A stretch of 64,000 nucleotides of DNA from assembly GCA_027886185.1 (NCBI GenBank), contig WOAB01000595.1, positions 1,612,001 to 1,676,000 on the forward strand. The letters run 5' to 3'. Under the pieces are notes generated by a model. That model saw nothing but the letters and a program-made list of their open reading frames with translations. It was not told where the DNA came from and searched no databases. Below are positions 30,446-41,889 of the stretch, one piece after another; positions within the stretch are counted from its first letter, which is position 1, and the number at the start of each line of letters is the position of its first letter. The translations under genes and the position numbers were made by a program. The DNA comes from Rheum nobile (taxonomy: Eukaryota > Streptophyta > Magnoliopsida > Caryophyllales > Polygonaceae).

Positions 30446-31529
30446 TAAGAGTATTTTTTCAATGCTGTTTATTCCACTCCCCTTGTTTTTTAGAGCATGA
30501 CTACAAAGAAGATCAAAGGTGCACAATGTTCTGTTAATGACAACAGGTCAACTACCTATGTTTTGGTAGTTTTTTGACAATTTGATGATGTTCCACCTTG
30601 TTTGGAGGATTCAATATTTTGGCCTACCATTCGTGGTGGTGAACATTGTTTTACGGCTCACTTTCTAAACTAGTGTATGTAGGTACTTATGCATGAACTA
30701 TATGTGTTTTATTCATGTTTGTATGCATTTGTTTGTTTTGCACGTTCCGTTGGAGGCGAAGAGACGATCAAACCGAAGTGGATGTGGTGTAGTAGTATTT
30801 TCTTATGCGTATTTGTAGTAGTAGGTGCAGTAGCAATCATGTTGCAGCATTGTAAGTAACGAGGAATTTTTGAGATAATGATGATTTTTTTTCCCTTTTA
30901 ATCATGGTACAAAGCATGTCATAAAACGTTTCCCTTATATTTATCTGTGATATAATGTAATACAATATAGCTCATTTCGATATAGCATGTTGATGATTGA
31001 TACGATGTAGCTCATATGGGTGTAATGTGTTAGATTCCTCGTGTAAGTAGAAATGTTGTTTTGAGCAAATGGATCGTGTTGCCCTATATTAGCGGGTCGA
31101 TGTTGATTTTTCGACCAATGTAACATATTGGGAAAAGGATCGGGCATATTTCCCGATGATACTTGTTGAAGATAGACGTGAGCTCTGTCTCCCGAGGCAA
31201 CATGTTGGAGATAAGACTGGGGCATTTTCTCGGAATTGCAAAATTAATTCAAGATATTAGAAAGGAACAAAAGTATGATTGCAAAAGGTGCTTATGAAAA
31301 TTACAAAATACATAAGATAGATAAGTAGCTGTGAAAGGAGGAATTAGAAATAATTTGAATGCGTTTACCTCTTGGGTGTTTTGAAATACTTTTCTAAGGA
31401 CCCAATATACTACTTGAAATGCCTTAATTGATTCATAAATTTTTGATATAACTTCGGGCGATCCATTTTCTCATAACTCGTCAACATTGTTCAGGTTGTA
31501 GGGCATGAGTGGCGTGTTCCTCTCCTCAG
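30446..31529. other. Tat-C 3' region
   Basis: No gene is supported. At 31090-31240 a loose repeat occurs (AACATRTTGGGAAAAGGATC... / AACATGTTGGAGATAAGAC, with TTTCCCGA/TCTCCCGA), read best on the minus strand. It probably corresponds to the repeat-bearing 3' region of Tat elements. Confidence 0.45.
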
Positions 31530-33098
31530 TGAGGAGGTCGTAACATGTTGTGGGAACTTTAACTTCTATAAGAATCACCTCTTCGCTCCCAAAGACTAAG
31601 GATAAAGGCATCCATCCGGTTAAGACTCTTCTTTAGATTGTTCATGATGATCTTGTTGCTTGGTTTAGCTTGGATGATAGCTTGTGGTAACGAGGCATTG
31701 TTGTCACCAATCAGATGTTTAAATCTTGGTAAAAAGTTTGCATCCTGCGCCATATGAATTGAAAACTGTTATCGCACACAACGTTGGCTAGGACTTCAAA
31801 TCTACATAGAATATTCCTCCCAATAAAGAAACATGTGTGTCTTTAATTTATTTAAACACTTCCGTCTCGATGCACTTGGAGAAATAGTCTTTCATGGCTA
31901 AGATATAAACACGTTACCCACAATCCGGGGTAGCTTTCCGACTATATCCATTCCCTCTTCATGAAGGGCCAAGGAGACGATAGTGTGTGCAACAACTCTT
32001 GTCGCTGGTGAGAAACTGTACCATGTTTTTGTCATGCGTCAACCTTCATAACATATTCGATGGATTCTTTCTGCATGGTTGGCCAGCAATATCTCTCCGT
32101 GTTATCTCTCAAGGATTAGTTTTGAACTCTAGAATAGTTGCCATATTTCCCATCTTGTAGATCTTATAACACCTCTTGAACGTCATCCTCTTTGAGACAT
32201 ATTAGATAGTAACCTGATGTGGTCTTTTTGAGAAAAATATCTTCTATAAGGACAAATGTGGATGCCTTTGCTCGAAGTCAAAGCATTTCTACTTTATTCC
32301 CTGGTAGTATGACATGCTTGAGCCAATTGTATAGAGGGGTGACCCACGATTACCAATGTTTACTGTGATCTACGTGTTGTATATATAATATTTCCGCAGT
32401 CTTGTCGATGACTAGAGTTAAGACATGCAAAAAGGGGATTTTTTGGTATTCTCGTGAGTCTATAGTGGATACAAGGTTGACCAACTCGTCATCTTGCTCA
32501 TTAGCGTCTATAGGGAATTGTATAATCTGGAAGGCACCAAAGCTTTTGATGTCACGGGAGACTTCTAAATAAGTTGTTATCTTGGGGATCTCGAGCCGCA
32601 TAAGCCACGTTCATCTGGATAACGATCACATTGAATCACAAATCACTTTGATTTCTTCTACGCCATTGTCTCTAGCGATTGTGAGCCCCACCATTGATGC
32701 TTCATATTCAGCCCCATTGTTTCTTGCCTTAAACGCGCAATGCATAATTGTCCCCTTGTGGAGATCTTAGTAAAACCTAAGTCCTACGCCGTTCTGGTTT
32801 GATGCTCCAACAATGTACGATATCCACTTCGTTGTTGGATTCTCGTCAACTTGTAGCAATTCTCTAGTACCCTGATTTTCGTATGTTGGGCTAAAATCGG
32901 CCAAGGCTTGTCACTTAATCGGTGTACGTGGATCATACTGTATATCATATCCACTTAATCATTCTCCTTGACATCTTTGGTTTGCTCATCACGTTCTAGA
33001 TCTGATAATTGATGCATACCCGAATAGTGTGAAACTCAATGTATGGGCGCAGTTTGATTGACCATTACTCAATGCTAAGTGATGTTTTTGATAGCAGA
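31530..33098 (-). pseudogene. Tat-C pol: RNase H end, second RNase H, integrase
   Basis: Minus-strand reading from 33090: LRPYIEFHTIRV and SRRMIKW (end of first RNase H), YDIQYDPRTPIK and QALADF, then second RNase H pieces WISYIVGASNQNG, GAEYEASMVGLTIARDNGVEEIKVICDS. An open 83-codon part (32601-32350) contains REYQKIPFLHV. Integrase follows: RYWPTMQ-like zinc region, VVCDN and FYQDLNI (second Asp region), and SNKIIMNNLKKSLNRM (Glu region, with the Glu replaced) near 31640. Many stops and frameshifts. This joins 41021-41875 across the insertion of element D; the split falls in the first RNase H. Confidence 0.78.
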
Positions 33099-34004
33099 TG
33101 ATATGTGATGTTTCATGAGAGTCTTCACTCGTTACTGTGGTCTAGTCTTGGAGTCAAGTTCCTCGCCTTTGTTCTCTTACCTAAGGCGTCTAATCCTCAC
33201 AACAATACCCTATTCAATGACTAATCAAGGTCGAAGCTTGCACTTGTGTGCAAATATCACACCTTTGCTCAATTGTGCATGAGAAAGCAATGAACAAACA
33301 CTAGAACAAATGAATGCTAGAAAGCGAGGGCTTTTATGTAAGATAATATCGACCAAGGAATGCCACCTCGATCAAAACCACAAAAAAATATTATATTAGA
33401 TGAAAAGTGAGAGTTTAATAGACGAAGGGTTTCATCTTGCTAGCCAAGCAACCAAAGATCTATCGTTAAGCTTAAAAGTACAAAAGTAAAATAAAACTAC
33501 TGAAGTCAAAACATGCTGACTAAGAAGCATACAAATAATGTTTAAAATGATACAATAACTCAAATTAATCTAGATAAGATAGATTAGTAATGAGTGGCAC
33601 ATGTGTAAGATCGCTCCACTAGTTTGGTGACTTGTCGAGTAGAATACGTGGTTGAACTGCCAAATCATGGGTCATAGCAATTCTTCAGACCAACTACTGG
33701 GTCTAGATTAGTGGTCAGCATAGGCTCAAGGATGTTCTAGGAAAGTTGAAGAGTTATGAGTCATAACCGATGCCCAAGTTGTGCACGGGCGAAGCGCATG
33801 TGTATGCTACAAATGGTGTCTCGATCTATTCAAGCACAAACGAGTTGGTCTCACTAATTATGGAGTATGAGGGCCTAATAGGATATGGAGGACCCATTGA
33901 ATTCAATATGTCTTGTGCAATGAAAAATGTTCAAGGAAGGCCGAGAACGAGTGAAATGGCTAAGTTCTGGGGCCCTCGTAGTTGAGCTAGATAGGGAACC
34001 ATCA
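33099..34004 (-). mobile_element. 3' LTR of element D
   Basis: Alignable along its length with 40118-41020: TGATATGTGA edge, CTTGCTAGCCAAGCAACCAA, CGCTCCACT(A/C)GTT, GGCCTAATAGGAT and GGCCCTCGT/GGCCTTCGT. Its outer edge in minus orientation starts TGATGG. Divergence is substantial, so D is old. Confidence 0.85.
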
Positions 34005-36798
34005 TTCTCCACTTCGTGGCTGCACACTGTTAACAATTTGGTCTCTTAATATTGTAAGAATGGTAAGGGGAACAACCAACTAGCCAATTGTCTATGCTCC
34101 AAGTGATATAATCCTCCATGTGCCAAGGAAGCGCCCAAAGGTCCTTATCCTCACAATGTTGCATGAAACACATCGAAAAGGCAAGGAATTAGAGGATAAG
34201 TGATTCACATCAATATATATATAAAAAGAAACGTATGAGTGAATGCAAAAAAGCACGTGGAACGTCCCTTAGACACATTCAAGCAAATTTATGCGAAGAT
34301 CCATGAAAAAGACTCCAGGAGGTGATGAATCAGCTCATGTAAGTCCTCCCAAGGTCTAGAGTGAATTGACACGATGCCCCAAAACAAGAATTGTGCAGCG
34401 CTCTATGTAACCATGCACCTGGATCCCAACTGGCGACCGCGAGATAAGGTAGCGGCGAGACCAAGATACAAAAAGAACCCCCAAGTTCAACCAAGTGTTC
34501 AAAGCCTCGAAATAATGTCTCCAACATGGTGTCAAGAAGTGGTTGTGGTGGTGGAGCCGATGTCGTCGAGATCGCCTCATCGGTGTGGGTGTGATCGTCG
34601 GTGTAATGCGAGCAAAAGTACGGCACAAGAAAGGTCATGGAGGTGATCAACTTGGAGAGGCCATGATGGGTTGTGGAACCTCTAATGGGTGTGTCCAAGT
34701 GGTAGACACCATTGGACGAAGACAAGGTGGTCAGTGACATGGAGAAAGTCATAGAGGTGGGGTTGCAATCATCGTGACCGGGCATTGCAAAATGGGGCAA
34801 CGCGTATCCATGGGCGATGATCTGAATATCTTGGCTAAAACGGGTTGTATAACCACCTAAGAGGGTATAAGGGGAGGTACAACAAAGAAGTAGCGGGCAA
34901 AAGTCTCTGAGGGCGAGAAATGTGGAGAAGGCTCTAATGATGGAAGCGGTGGTGCGAGAGAAACTAAAGGGAGGTATCCTACCTGGATCTGGAAAATTTC
35001 CCCTAGCACCAACTGGTATGACAACAAGATATGGTGTTGTGCTGGGTGAGAAGTGGTTGTGGCTAAGTAAAAGCATCGCTCACCTAGTGGACACTGATCG
35101 GGCACTCTTACTGAAAGTGAAATGGGATTGCCTAGTTACCATCAGTGAGCCCTGGGAGTTCATAAGTTTTGGTTGTGGCTTGATCTCTAAGTTGAGGTGG
35201 TTAACCACCTTCTCTCCCATAAAATTTCAGCAACTTCCGCGCATCAATGATCACTCCAAAAGTGGCATCTCTAATCATGCACATTCCATGCAAATGGTTC
35301 CCCCTTTGGTCATTATTTACGTGATCTTGCACGCTCTTGCACGGTTAGGGCTCGTGGGGTTACAAGCATCAACATAGTCATGTTGAAGCATGCATTCCGA
35401 ATCTTCCTATTCCTCCTCCTCCCCTTCTTGAAGGGTTTGTTCATCATATTCTTCACAAGACTCAAAACCGCCATAGATAGTGAAGAGCACTTTTTAGTTG
35501 TTGACGCAATCACATTGTATGTGACCATAACCTTGAAACTTGATCCATACTGTAATACCCGAGAAAATAATAATAGATTTTGAATTTGAAAGTTTTTATG
35601 TTATAACTGATGATTTCATTATTTTACATGTTTTAGGGCCGAAACTTTTCTTAAGGGGTAGTAATGTAATAACACATTAAATTTTGGATTTTAAATAAGG
35701 CTATTATTGTAATTGTCCTTCAATTAGAATTATAAAATTTACTCTATTTTTGATAATTGCATATTAAACTCGTATATAATTCATGTCAAATAAATACCCT
35801 ATGAAAAGATAAGGGGTTCAAGTTTTTCTTTTTCTTTTAAGTTTTATCAAGAACAAATTCACTTTATATTAAAGTAAAATAAGATATTTTTCTCCAAAAA
35901 CTTCATCTGAAATGATTTTCTTCATTCCATATTTGTTTTATTCTAGAACAACCCAACTATCATCTTTTCTTCTTCTCCATGTCGTACCTTATTTTCGTTT
36001 TTCCTCTCTCGCAACCTTAAATCTCAGTAAACTTTCTAACACTTCTGTTTTTTCTTCATGCTTTGGATTAGCTCAAAGTTCTTCTTGGTCTGAGAATCCA
36101 CTACCCCCTTGTCATGATCTGCTTTCTTCTCCAAATCATCCGTCAAGAAGGAGAAATCTTCTCCATGTCCCAAGTCTACAACATTGATTGAAGACTCTAG
36201 AAACACTAAGTTCTCACCTTCCACTCATTGTGAGCGATTCTCCAAATAACCCCCACGTGTTCGCTCCAATGTAGTATCTCCTTGCCTAAGTAGACTAGAG
36301 AGTTCAGACAACATGTAAGGCATGTTCTTGGGGGATCAAAGTGGATGCCAAGTTCCTAGGAAGTTCCGATAAGGTCAAAGACGATATCAACTTTGAAATC
36401 TAAGTATCTCATCACTCTTTGTGGCAGTTATCGTCTTGGGTGCCATTGGGAGATCTTTTGGTATAGGTGTGAGGACATTATCTGCAAGAAGCATTGCATA
36501 GAGCCTTCCATTTCTTTGCAACGATCTTGTCGGCGGTCGACATCGAGGATGATGAGCGTCCAAATCGGTTCACTTACAAGAATAGCGCCAACACGTTGAC
36601 AACAATGAAGATAGTAATGCATTATAATCACTTAACGGAATAGATACTTACACATAGTTGCAGAGGCTGGTTGGTTAAGAATCTGAAAAGAAGAATCGTC
36701 TGATGACACTTTAGCGAAGGTCCTTTATCGAGCAAGAATGGCTAGAATTTTTTTCATGATATCCTCCGACTCCTCCTTGATGTTGATTGCTTCTCAGC
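34005..36798. other. Element D internal, 3' part
   Basis: One long minus-strand ORF (34330-35076) is listed separately. The rest (35100-36790) is AT-rich with short ORFs on both strands. An exon of the D gene may lie at 36431-36630 (minus), but I could not confirm it. Confidence 0.4.
34330..35076 (-). CDS. Unrecognised 248-codon ORF in element D
   Basis: An uninterrupted frame of 248 codons, long for this decayed setting. It is rich in Ser, Thr, Pro and His, with SAPPPQPLLDTMLETLFRGFEHLVELGG near residue 175 and a hydrophobic start. No signal peptide or transmembrane pattern is convincing and no family was recognised. The minus strand is T/C-rich here, which disfavours TAA/TAG/TGA and could leave such a frame by chance. 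It is in the sense direction of element D, downstream of the PF04195-like gene, so a second product or a diverged gag is possible. Treat as hypothetical. Confidence 0.3.
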   Translation of the reverse strand: MLLLSHNHFSPSTTPYLVVIPVGARGNFPDPGRIPPFSFSRTTASIIRAFSTFLALRDFCPLLLCCTSPYTLLGGYTTRFSQDIQIIAHGYALPHFAMPGHDDCNPTSMTFSMSLTTLSSSNGVYHLDTPIRGSTTHHGLSKLITSMTFLVPYFCSHYTDDHTHTDEAISTTSAPPPQPLLDTMLETLFRGFEHLVELGGSFCILVSPLPYLAVASWDPGAWLHRALHNSCFGASCQFTLDLGRTYMS

Positions 36799-37461
36799 TC
36801 ACTTATAACAAGGAAAAGTGAGAAACGCATTAAAATAGGAGGAATCAAGTGCAAAAGTTGAAAAAACAAGATACCTTCTTTTCTCCATGAAAGGGCATGA
36901 GAAGTCAAATCCAAAGCCTAATGATGATTTCTTCACAAAGAAAAATCTATCAAACCACCCTATATCATGTTTGATGGCATCCATGACTAGACAAGGGTTT
37001 CCTACTGTAGATTTACAAGTAACTTTCCCTTCGCCACAAGTCGATAGTGGATACAAATACATCAGGTCTTGAAATGAGAAAGGAATGCCATGTTTCGAGG
37101 TGATGCAATCTAGTGTTATAAAGAACATCCATTATTTGGGAAGGATTTGTCCTAGGGATATCTCTAGGATCGATAGATATTGGCAAACTAGGGGTAAAAG
37201 GGGTAGACGATGACATGTATTGAAGGGGTATTCATACATAGCGATCCATCCTTTGCAATGGTAGTCGACGAAGATGAAGTCATCTGGGACCATGACTTCG
37301 ATTTGTGGAGGAAATCTCACGGATTTGATAAAAGGGCGAGGATCAAGCACATAACTGGTTCTGTGATAGTTATGGGTGAGAATGTTGGTGGGAAGGAATA
37401 AAGGGTCATCTTGGTGAGGAATCAAGTCGCTAGTAGAAGAGTCTTTGGGAGATATAACCAT
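36799..37461 (-). pseudogene. PF04195-like gene of element D (sense orientation)
   Basis: The start at 37461 (MVISPKDSS) was chosen because the residues before it are low-complexity leader. The reading contains FLPTNILTHN, LDPRPFIKSVRFPPQI, FIFVDYHCKGWIAMYEYPF, RLPLLPLVCQYL and QILPK. A single in-frame TAA at 37132-37134 follows, then W (a conserved position) and HGIPFSFQDLMYLYPLS and DRFFFVKK, which fit PF04195-type proteins. A probable intron donor GTATCTTG follows AAGAAG near 36875. Apart from the one stop the frame is open for ~220 codons. It is the homologue of the antisense genes of Tat-B and Tat-C but lies in the sense direction of D. Function unknown. Confidence 0.7.
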
Positions 37462-37840
37462 GGAAGCAAAGTGGCAAAGTGGAAAAAAAATTGAAGAATA
37501 ATGGAAGAGAGATGGATGATTATGGTTACATGTGACAGAGGCAAGAAAAGATGGATAAGTGTGAGCAATAGGGGTGTGATTGAATGGAGTTGTAGGTTCC
37601 CTCTGTGAATTGATTTGAAAAGATTTGTTTTGACAACATCCTCTGATTTCCAAGAAATTATGTCAAACCATTCCCAAAAGAAACACATTTCTTCTATGAA
37701 AGATTTGGGATATTGTTTAGGCCTCTAGATGTGTTACGCGTGGTGCCATGAGAGACTTCAAGATGGAATAGAGTGAATCAAAGTGTTGGAGTAAAAGCCT
37801 AATCCCGAGAACGTGTTGGGAGAGAGAGTGTGTTGTTTCT

Positions 37841-38893
37841 TTTTTTTTTATTCAGTAAGAATTTAAGAATCCAGAACAACCAAACCTGGAAACTCGAGAG
37901 GCTGAAAAAACGGCGTCGGAACACCCGACAAGAACAAACAACCAACATAACCAACAACAAACAGAAAAAACAAAAAAACAAAACAAAAATAAAGAACAAC
38001 GGACACAACAAACGAACAAGAAAACAAACACAACCGAGCAAGCAAACCAACAAGGCTAAAACTACGAGAAAGTCTTCAAACAGGGGTTGGAAACTACCAA
38101 CAAGTCGTTTGAAGCAGCCGGAAAGAAGAGACAAGACACAATCTGGAGGCAAAACGTCAAAAGAAACCACCAGGGATCACACGATCACTATCTTATCTCT
38201 AACCGAAACAAAAATCTCAAGTCAAACCTAAGGGAAAACCTGCACTAGCAATTAGTGTAACACAAAGCAACAAGGAAACAAATTTTCAAAACAAGGGACG
38301 AGGGTTGCTCATAGGACGCAGTAAAGGCCGAGGTCGCGAGAGGTTGTTCACATGGGGATTGGGTGTAGGGGTTTGGCTTCCTTTTAGGAAAGAAAGAGGC
38401 TCACTACAAACGTCTACAACGGGGGAGACGCCCAGGGTGTTGGTGTCCGCCGAGGTCGCGAGAGGCCAGCATCTTCGCGACGATCCCTAGCCACCGCTCC
38501 GCCTCCGCTTGCGGCGTTGGGCTCCATTTCAGGGCTTCTCTCTCGAGAACAAATTCAGAACAGAGTCGGAGTCACCAGGAGGCGACAACGGCTGAGGAAG
38601 TCCATCGCCGACGAACGGGGCATCGAAGCGACGATGGTGCCGGTGAGGCGCGGTATCGGTGTTTTCGGTTGGGTTTTCTGATTTTCGGGATCTGAAATCC
38701 GGGTAGGGGGGCGTCGGCCATGGGCCACTGATAATCGAGGGGTGGCTCGATTGGTTAGGTGTGTAAGGTTGGTGGGGTGGATCTGGGTGTGGAGATTGGA
38801 GAAGAAGGTGGATGGGGGCGGCGGGGGTTAGGGTTTTCGTTTCTTCATTGGGAGCATTTTGGGGGTTCAAGTTTCTTTATTTGATATGTTAAT
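37841..38893 (-). mobile_element. Retroposon with poly(A) and 16-bp target duplication
   Basis: The copies AGAGTGTGTTGTTTCT at 37825-37840 and 38894-38909 flank a minus-strand insert that ends ACTGAATAAAAAAAAA. Its 5' half (38465-38870) is GC-rich, with CCCTAACCCCCGCC and a 113-codon Pro-rich frame; its 3' half is T/G-rich and non-coding. The structure is that of target-primed reverse transcription. It could be an internally deleted LINE or a processed host transcript; no RT domain remains. Confidence 0.8.
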
Positions 38894-38909
38894 AGAGTGT
38901 GTTGTTTCT

Positions 38910-40101
38910 GAATGTGATAGAGAGGAAATTTTTCCCTTGCCATAATTATCAGCGGTTAAAGGAAATTAGAATAACACATTCAATGTCTGATTCGCTATAT
39001 AAAGCATGCGCGGATCGTGTGAAGGAAGACGTGATATATTCCTCAAGTGTTCTAGATGAAAAGCGTTATTTTATCTTCTTACCAAAAAATACATATATAT
39101 TATCCAGAAGGAAAAGATAAATCTTGAAACATGGAAATCCTATATCTACTAGGAGACTCCTTTTTTTTTGGGTGAAAAACTAGGAGACTCCTTATGTCCG
39201 TATATAAGGAGGGTCTTCCCCACATGCAAAATAATAAAATCAAAAGTTGTCAAGCAATATAAAAGAAACAATCGAAAGTTCTTTTTTATATTCTCTTACG
39301 ATCTCTTATTGAAAACCTATCAAATGCGTTGCATTGACTCCCATACTCTACAAACAAAGAAGACGAAGTTGACGTACTTTATCACCCCAAAACAATAACC
39401 ATCTAGATGAATTGGAAGTATCAAGAGAAAATAACATGCGAGATTCAAGCAAAAATACAAGGATAAACACACAAACCCTAATTGCCGAAAATTTGGTGGA
39501 AGGAGGTGTCTTGTGGATCAAGTTAGGGCTTTTCCCTTTATTTCTTTCTATATTTTTTCTAATATACGTTGCACAAAATTGTATAAGTAAAGTGCAACTA
39601 GAACAAGAAAATCAAACAAAATACAAAAAATGCACGTAAAAAGATGATGAGTGTCGTGGAAGTAGGCAACATGTGGGGGTGGTAGAGGGAAAGTGTGGCG
39701 GACAAGAAAAAATCTTGCAAAACTTCAAAGCCCATCAATTTGGGAAAACTTAATTGAATTGAAAGTAAAACATTATAAGATAATTTGCAAAAATAAATAA
39801 ACATTAAAAAATGAAAGACAACATCTCAAAAAGATATCAAAGGATAAGAAAATATCTTTTGGTGGAAAAGATATTAATTTTTGATGTTGGTTGATGGAAG
39901 GATTGAAGGTTAGTGGCGCCATGTGGTATGGTTGGTAGTGAATGTCTGGTTGGTATTGGCGGCGGTGACAGCTACGGCGGCGGTGGTAGCTTTGTGCGTT
40001 TTTGGCACACAAAGTAGAAAGGATATGATTTAATGTTAAGATTTCTGAAAAATCAAGAAGACTACACAATGAACAATTTTTTAAACTTGCCTCTAAATCT
40101 T
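38910..40101. other. Element D leader region
   Basis: Between PBS and gene in minus orientation. AT-rich, with a GGCGGCGGTGG microsatellite-like patch at 39957-39992. No gene seen. Confidence 0.45.
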
Positions 40102-40115
40102 GAGTTCTGATACCA
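40102..40115 (-). other. Primer binding site of element D
   Basis: The minus strand reads TGGTATCAGAACTC two bases after the 5' LTR end. The first ten bases match the common initiator-Met tRNA PBS. Confidence 0.75.
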
Positions 40116-40117
40116 CT

Positions 40118-41020
40118 TGATATGTGACGAATCACGAGAATCCTCCCTCGTTGCTTTGGTCTCATCTTGGAATCATGTTCCTCTGGTTTCTTTCTCTTAC
40201 CTATGGTGTCTAAAACTCACGAAATTACCCTAGTCAATGATTTCTTCGGGCATGCACGTGTGTGCAAATATTATACCTTTTCTCATTCATGAATTACAAA
40301 GCAAGAAACAAACACTACAAGGTAAAAAGCGAGGGCTTTTGTGTTAATTTATTCTCAACCAAGGAGTTCACTTTGATCTGAAGTTCAAAACTATTTTATT
40401 AAATATAAAACAATCTATAATTTAAATAGACAAATGGTTCGGTCTTGCTAGCCAAGCAACCAAGGTACCATCATTCTGCTAACAACTACTAAATTATAAT
40501 AAAATTACTAAAGTCAAACAAGCTGACTTAAAAGCATAAATATAATGTTTAGAATGATAATATAAATCAAATTAATTTAGCTAACATAGAGTTTACACAA
40601 GTGGCACATGTTTAGCTCGCTCCGCTCGTTGGGTGACTCACCGAGTAAAATAGGTGGGTGAACTCACTGGAGCCAAATCACGAGTCATAGGGCGCTCTTT
40701 GGACCAGTCAATATGACTAGTTAAGTGGTCCATATAGGCTTAAGGATGTTCGGGGAAAGTCGAAGAGTTACGAGCCATAATTGTTGCATTTGATGTGCAC
40801 CAACGAAGCCCATGTGTAATCTAGAAATGGTGTCTCGAGCCATTCGAACACTATCGATTTGGTCCCTCTAAATCTGGATTCTGGAGGCCTAATAGGATGC
40901 GGATGACCCATTGAAATCAAGATGGCTCGTGCAATCTCAAATATGATCAAGGATGGTCGAGCACAAGTGAAATAGACAAGTCACGGGGCCTTCGTCGCCA
41001 GGCTAGTTGGGGATCCATTA
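40118..41020 (-). mobile_element. 5' LTR of element D
   Basis: 903 bp. See the 3' LTR entry for matching blocks. The outer edge reads TAATGG on the minus strand where the other LTR has TGATGG, so the terminal TG is mutated. Confidence 0.83.
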
Positions 41021-41875
41021 GAGGAGTACCTTGTTTTTGCATGGAGAAGCATTTTGCTTATGTAGTAGACTAGAAGTTGTGCTCCATCTTCTTCTTGAAC
41101 TAAGAAGACGTTGATTGTCGCCTCCATCATCTTTGGGTCTAGATAATACCAGAAGACGGGTTGGATATCTCTTGAGGTTTTGGAAGGCTTCCTCTTGTAT
41201 GTTGGTCCACTCGAACAAATCGTTCTTATCCGACGATTTAGATATAATATTTTTTCAAGGAGGCTACCCTTCCTGTTAACTTCTGCACATTTTTTATGCG
41301 CCTAAGAAACTGTAAGTCGAGGATTAGTTTAATCTGGCATGCACGTGCCTCAATTCCTCTTTACATCACCATGTATCCTAGGAACTTGTCAAAATTCTTG
41401 AGGATCGCAAAAATTGTCTTCAAGTGTTTTATATGGTCCTTTTTCTTGTTTTGAGTTCACTAACATGTCTTTGATATAGACCTCCATGGTGTCACCGATC
41501 TGGTTGACAATGTGTTGGTAGTTTCCCACTCATTTTTCAAGCCAAAAGACATCACCGTGTCATTGATATTAACCTCCATGGTTACCTCGTCAAGTTTTTG
41601 CGGCTCAGGTTTCGTGTATTGTGTCAACGACTTCAAATCCTCTCATTTTTATGTAGATCGCTCCTTATGCTACTTTCTTGATGTTGTTACCTTCAAGGAT
41701 ACTTTGTGACACTATCTCTCCATTCTTTTCTTGCCTTAATTTCATTTACTCCCAACTTCGTTGGGAACTTGAAGGTTTGATGATAGGTAGACATAATCGC
41801 TATTGTTTCATGGATCCATGGTGTTGGGATACTAGGTGTAAGGGTTCCAAACTTCATTTGTTTTGATGGTTTCAA
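41021..41875 (-). pseudogene. Tat-C reverse transcriptase part
   Basis: Minus-strand reading from 41875: TYHQTFKFPTKLGVNEIK (PR-RT linker of Tat elements), then VMSFGLKNEW and TYQHIVNQIGDTMEVYIKDMLV. YIDDMLV is the usual RT active site; here the second residue of the catalytic pair context reads KD, so one Asp is lost. FEWTNIQEEAFQNLKRYPTRLLVLSRPKD is the RT-RNase H joint, and VYYISKMLLHAKTRYS is RNase H, cut at 41021 by element D. Several stops and frameshifts. Upstream parts are replaced by copia sequence at ~41890. Confidence 0.78.
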
Positions 41876-41889
41876 ACCTCCATGTTTTA

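Larger units (their letters stand above)
33099..41020 (-). mobile_element. Element D: LTR retrotransposon inserted in Tat-C pol
   Basis: LTRs at 40118-41020 (5') and 33099-34004 (3') in minus orientation, ~905 bp each, and a PBS just inside the 5' LTR. The RNase H reading of Tat-C stops at 41021 (AKTRYS) and resumes at 33098 (...LRPYIE), which shows the insertion directly. Flanking 5-mers GCAGA and GAGGA match at three of five bases, a decayed duplication. No RT or IN was recognised inside, so D is probably non-autonomous. Confidence 0.8.

Noticed and set aside
33770..33985. 71-codon ORF
   Set aside because: Lies inside the 3' LTR of element D and is broken in the other LTR.
37830..38231. 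133-codon Lys/Asn-rich plus ORF
   Set aside because: Reads the A-rich complement of the retroposon 3' region; low-complexity artefact.
38529..38870. Host gene first exon
   Set aside because: Gene-like composition, but it is inside a poly(A)-tailed insert with a target duplication, so it is at best a retrocopy.
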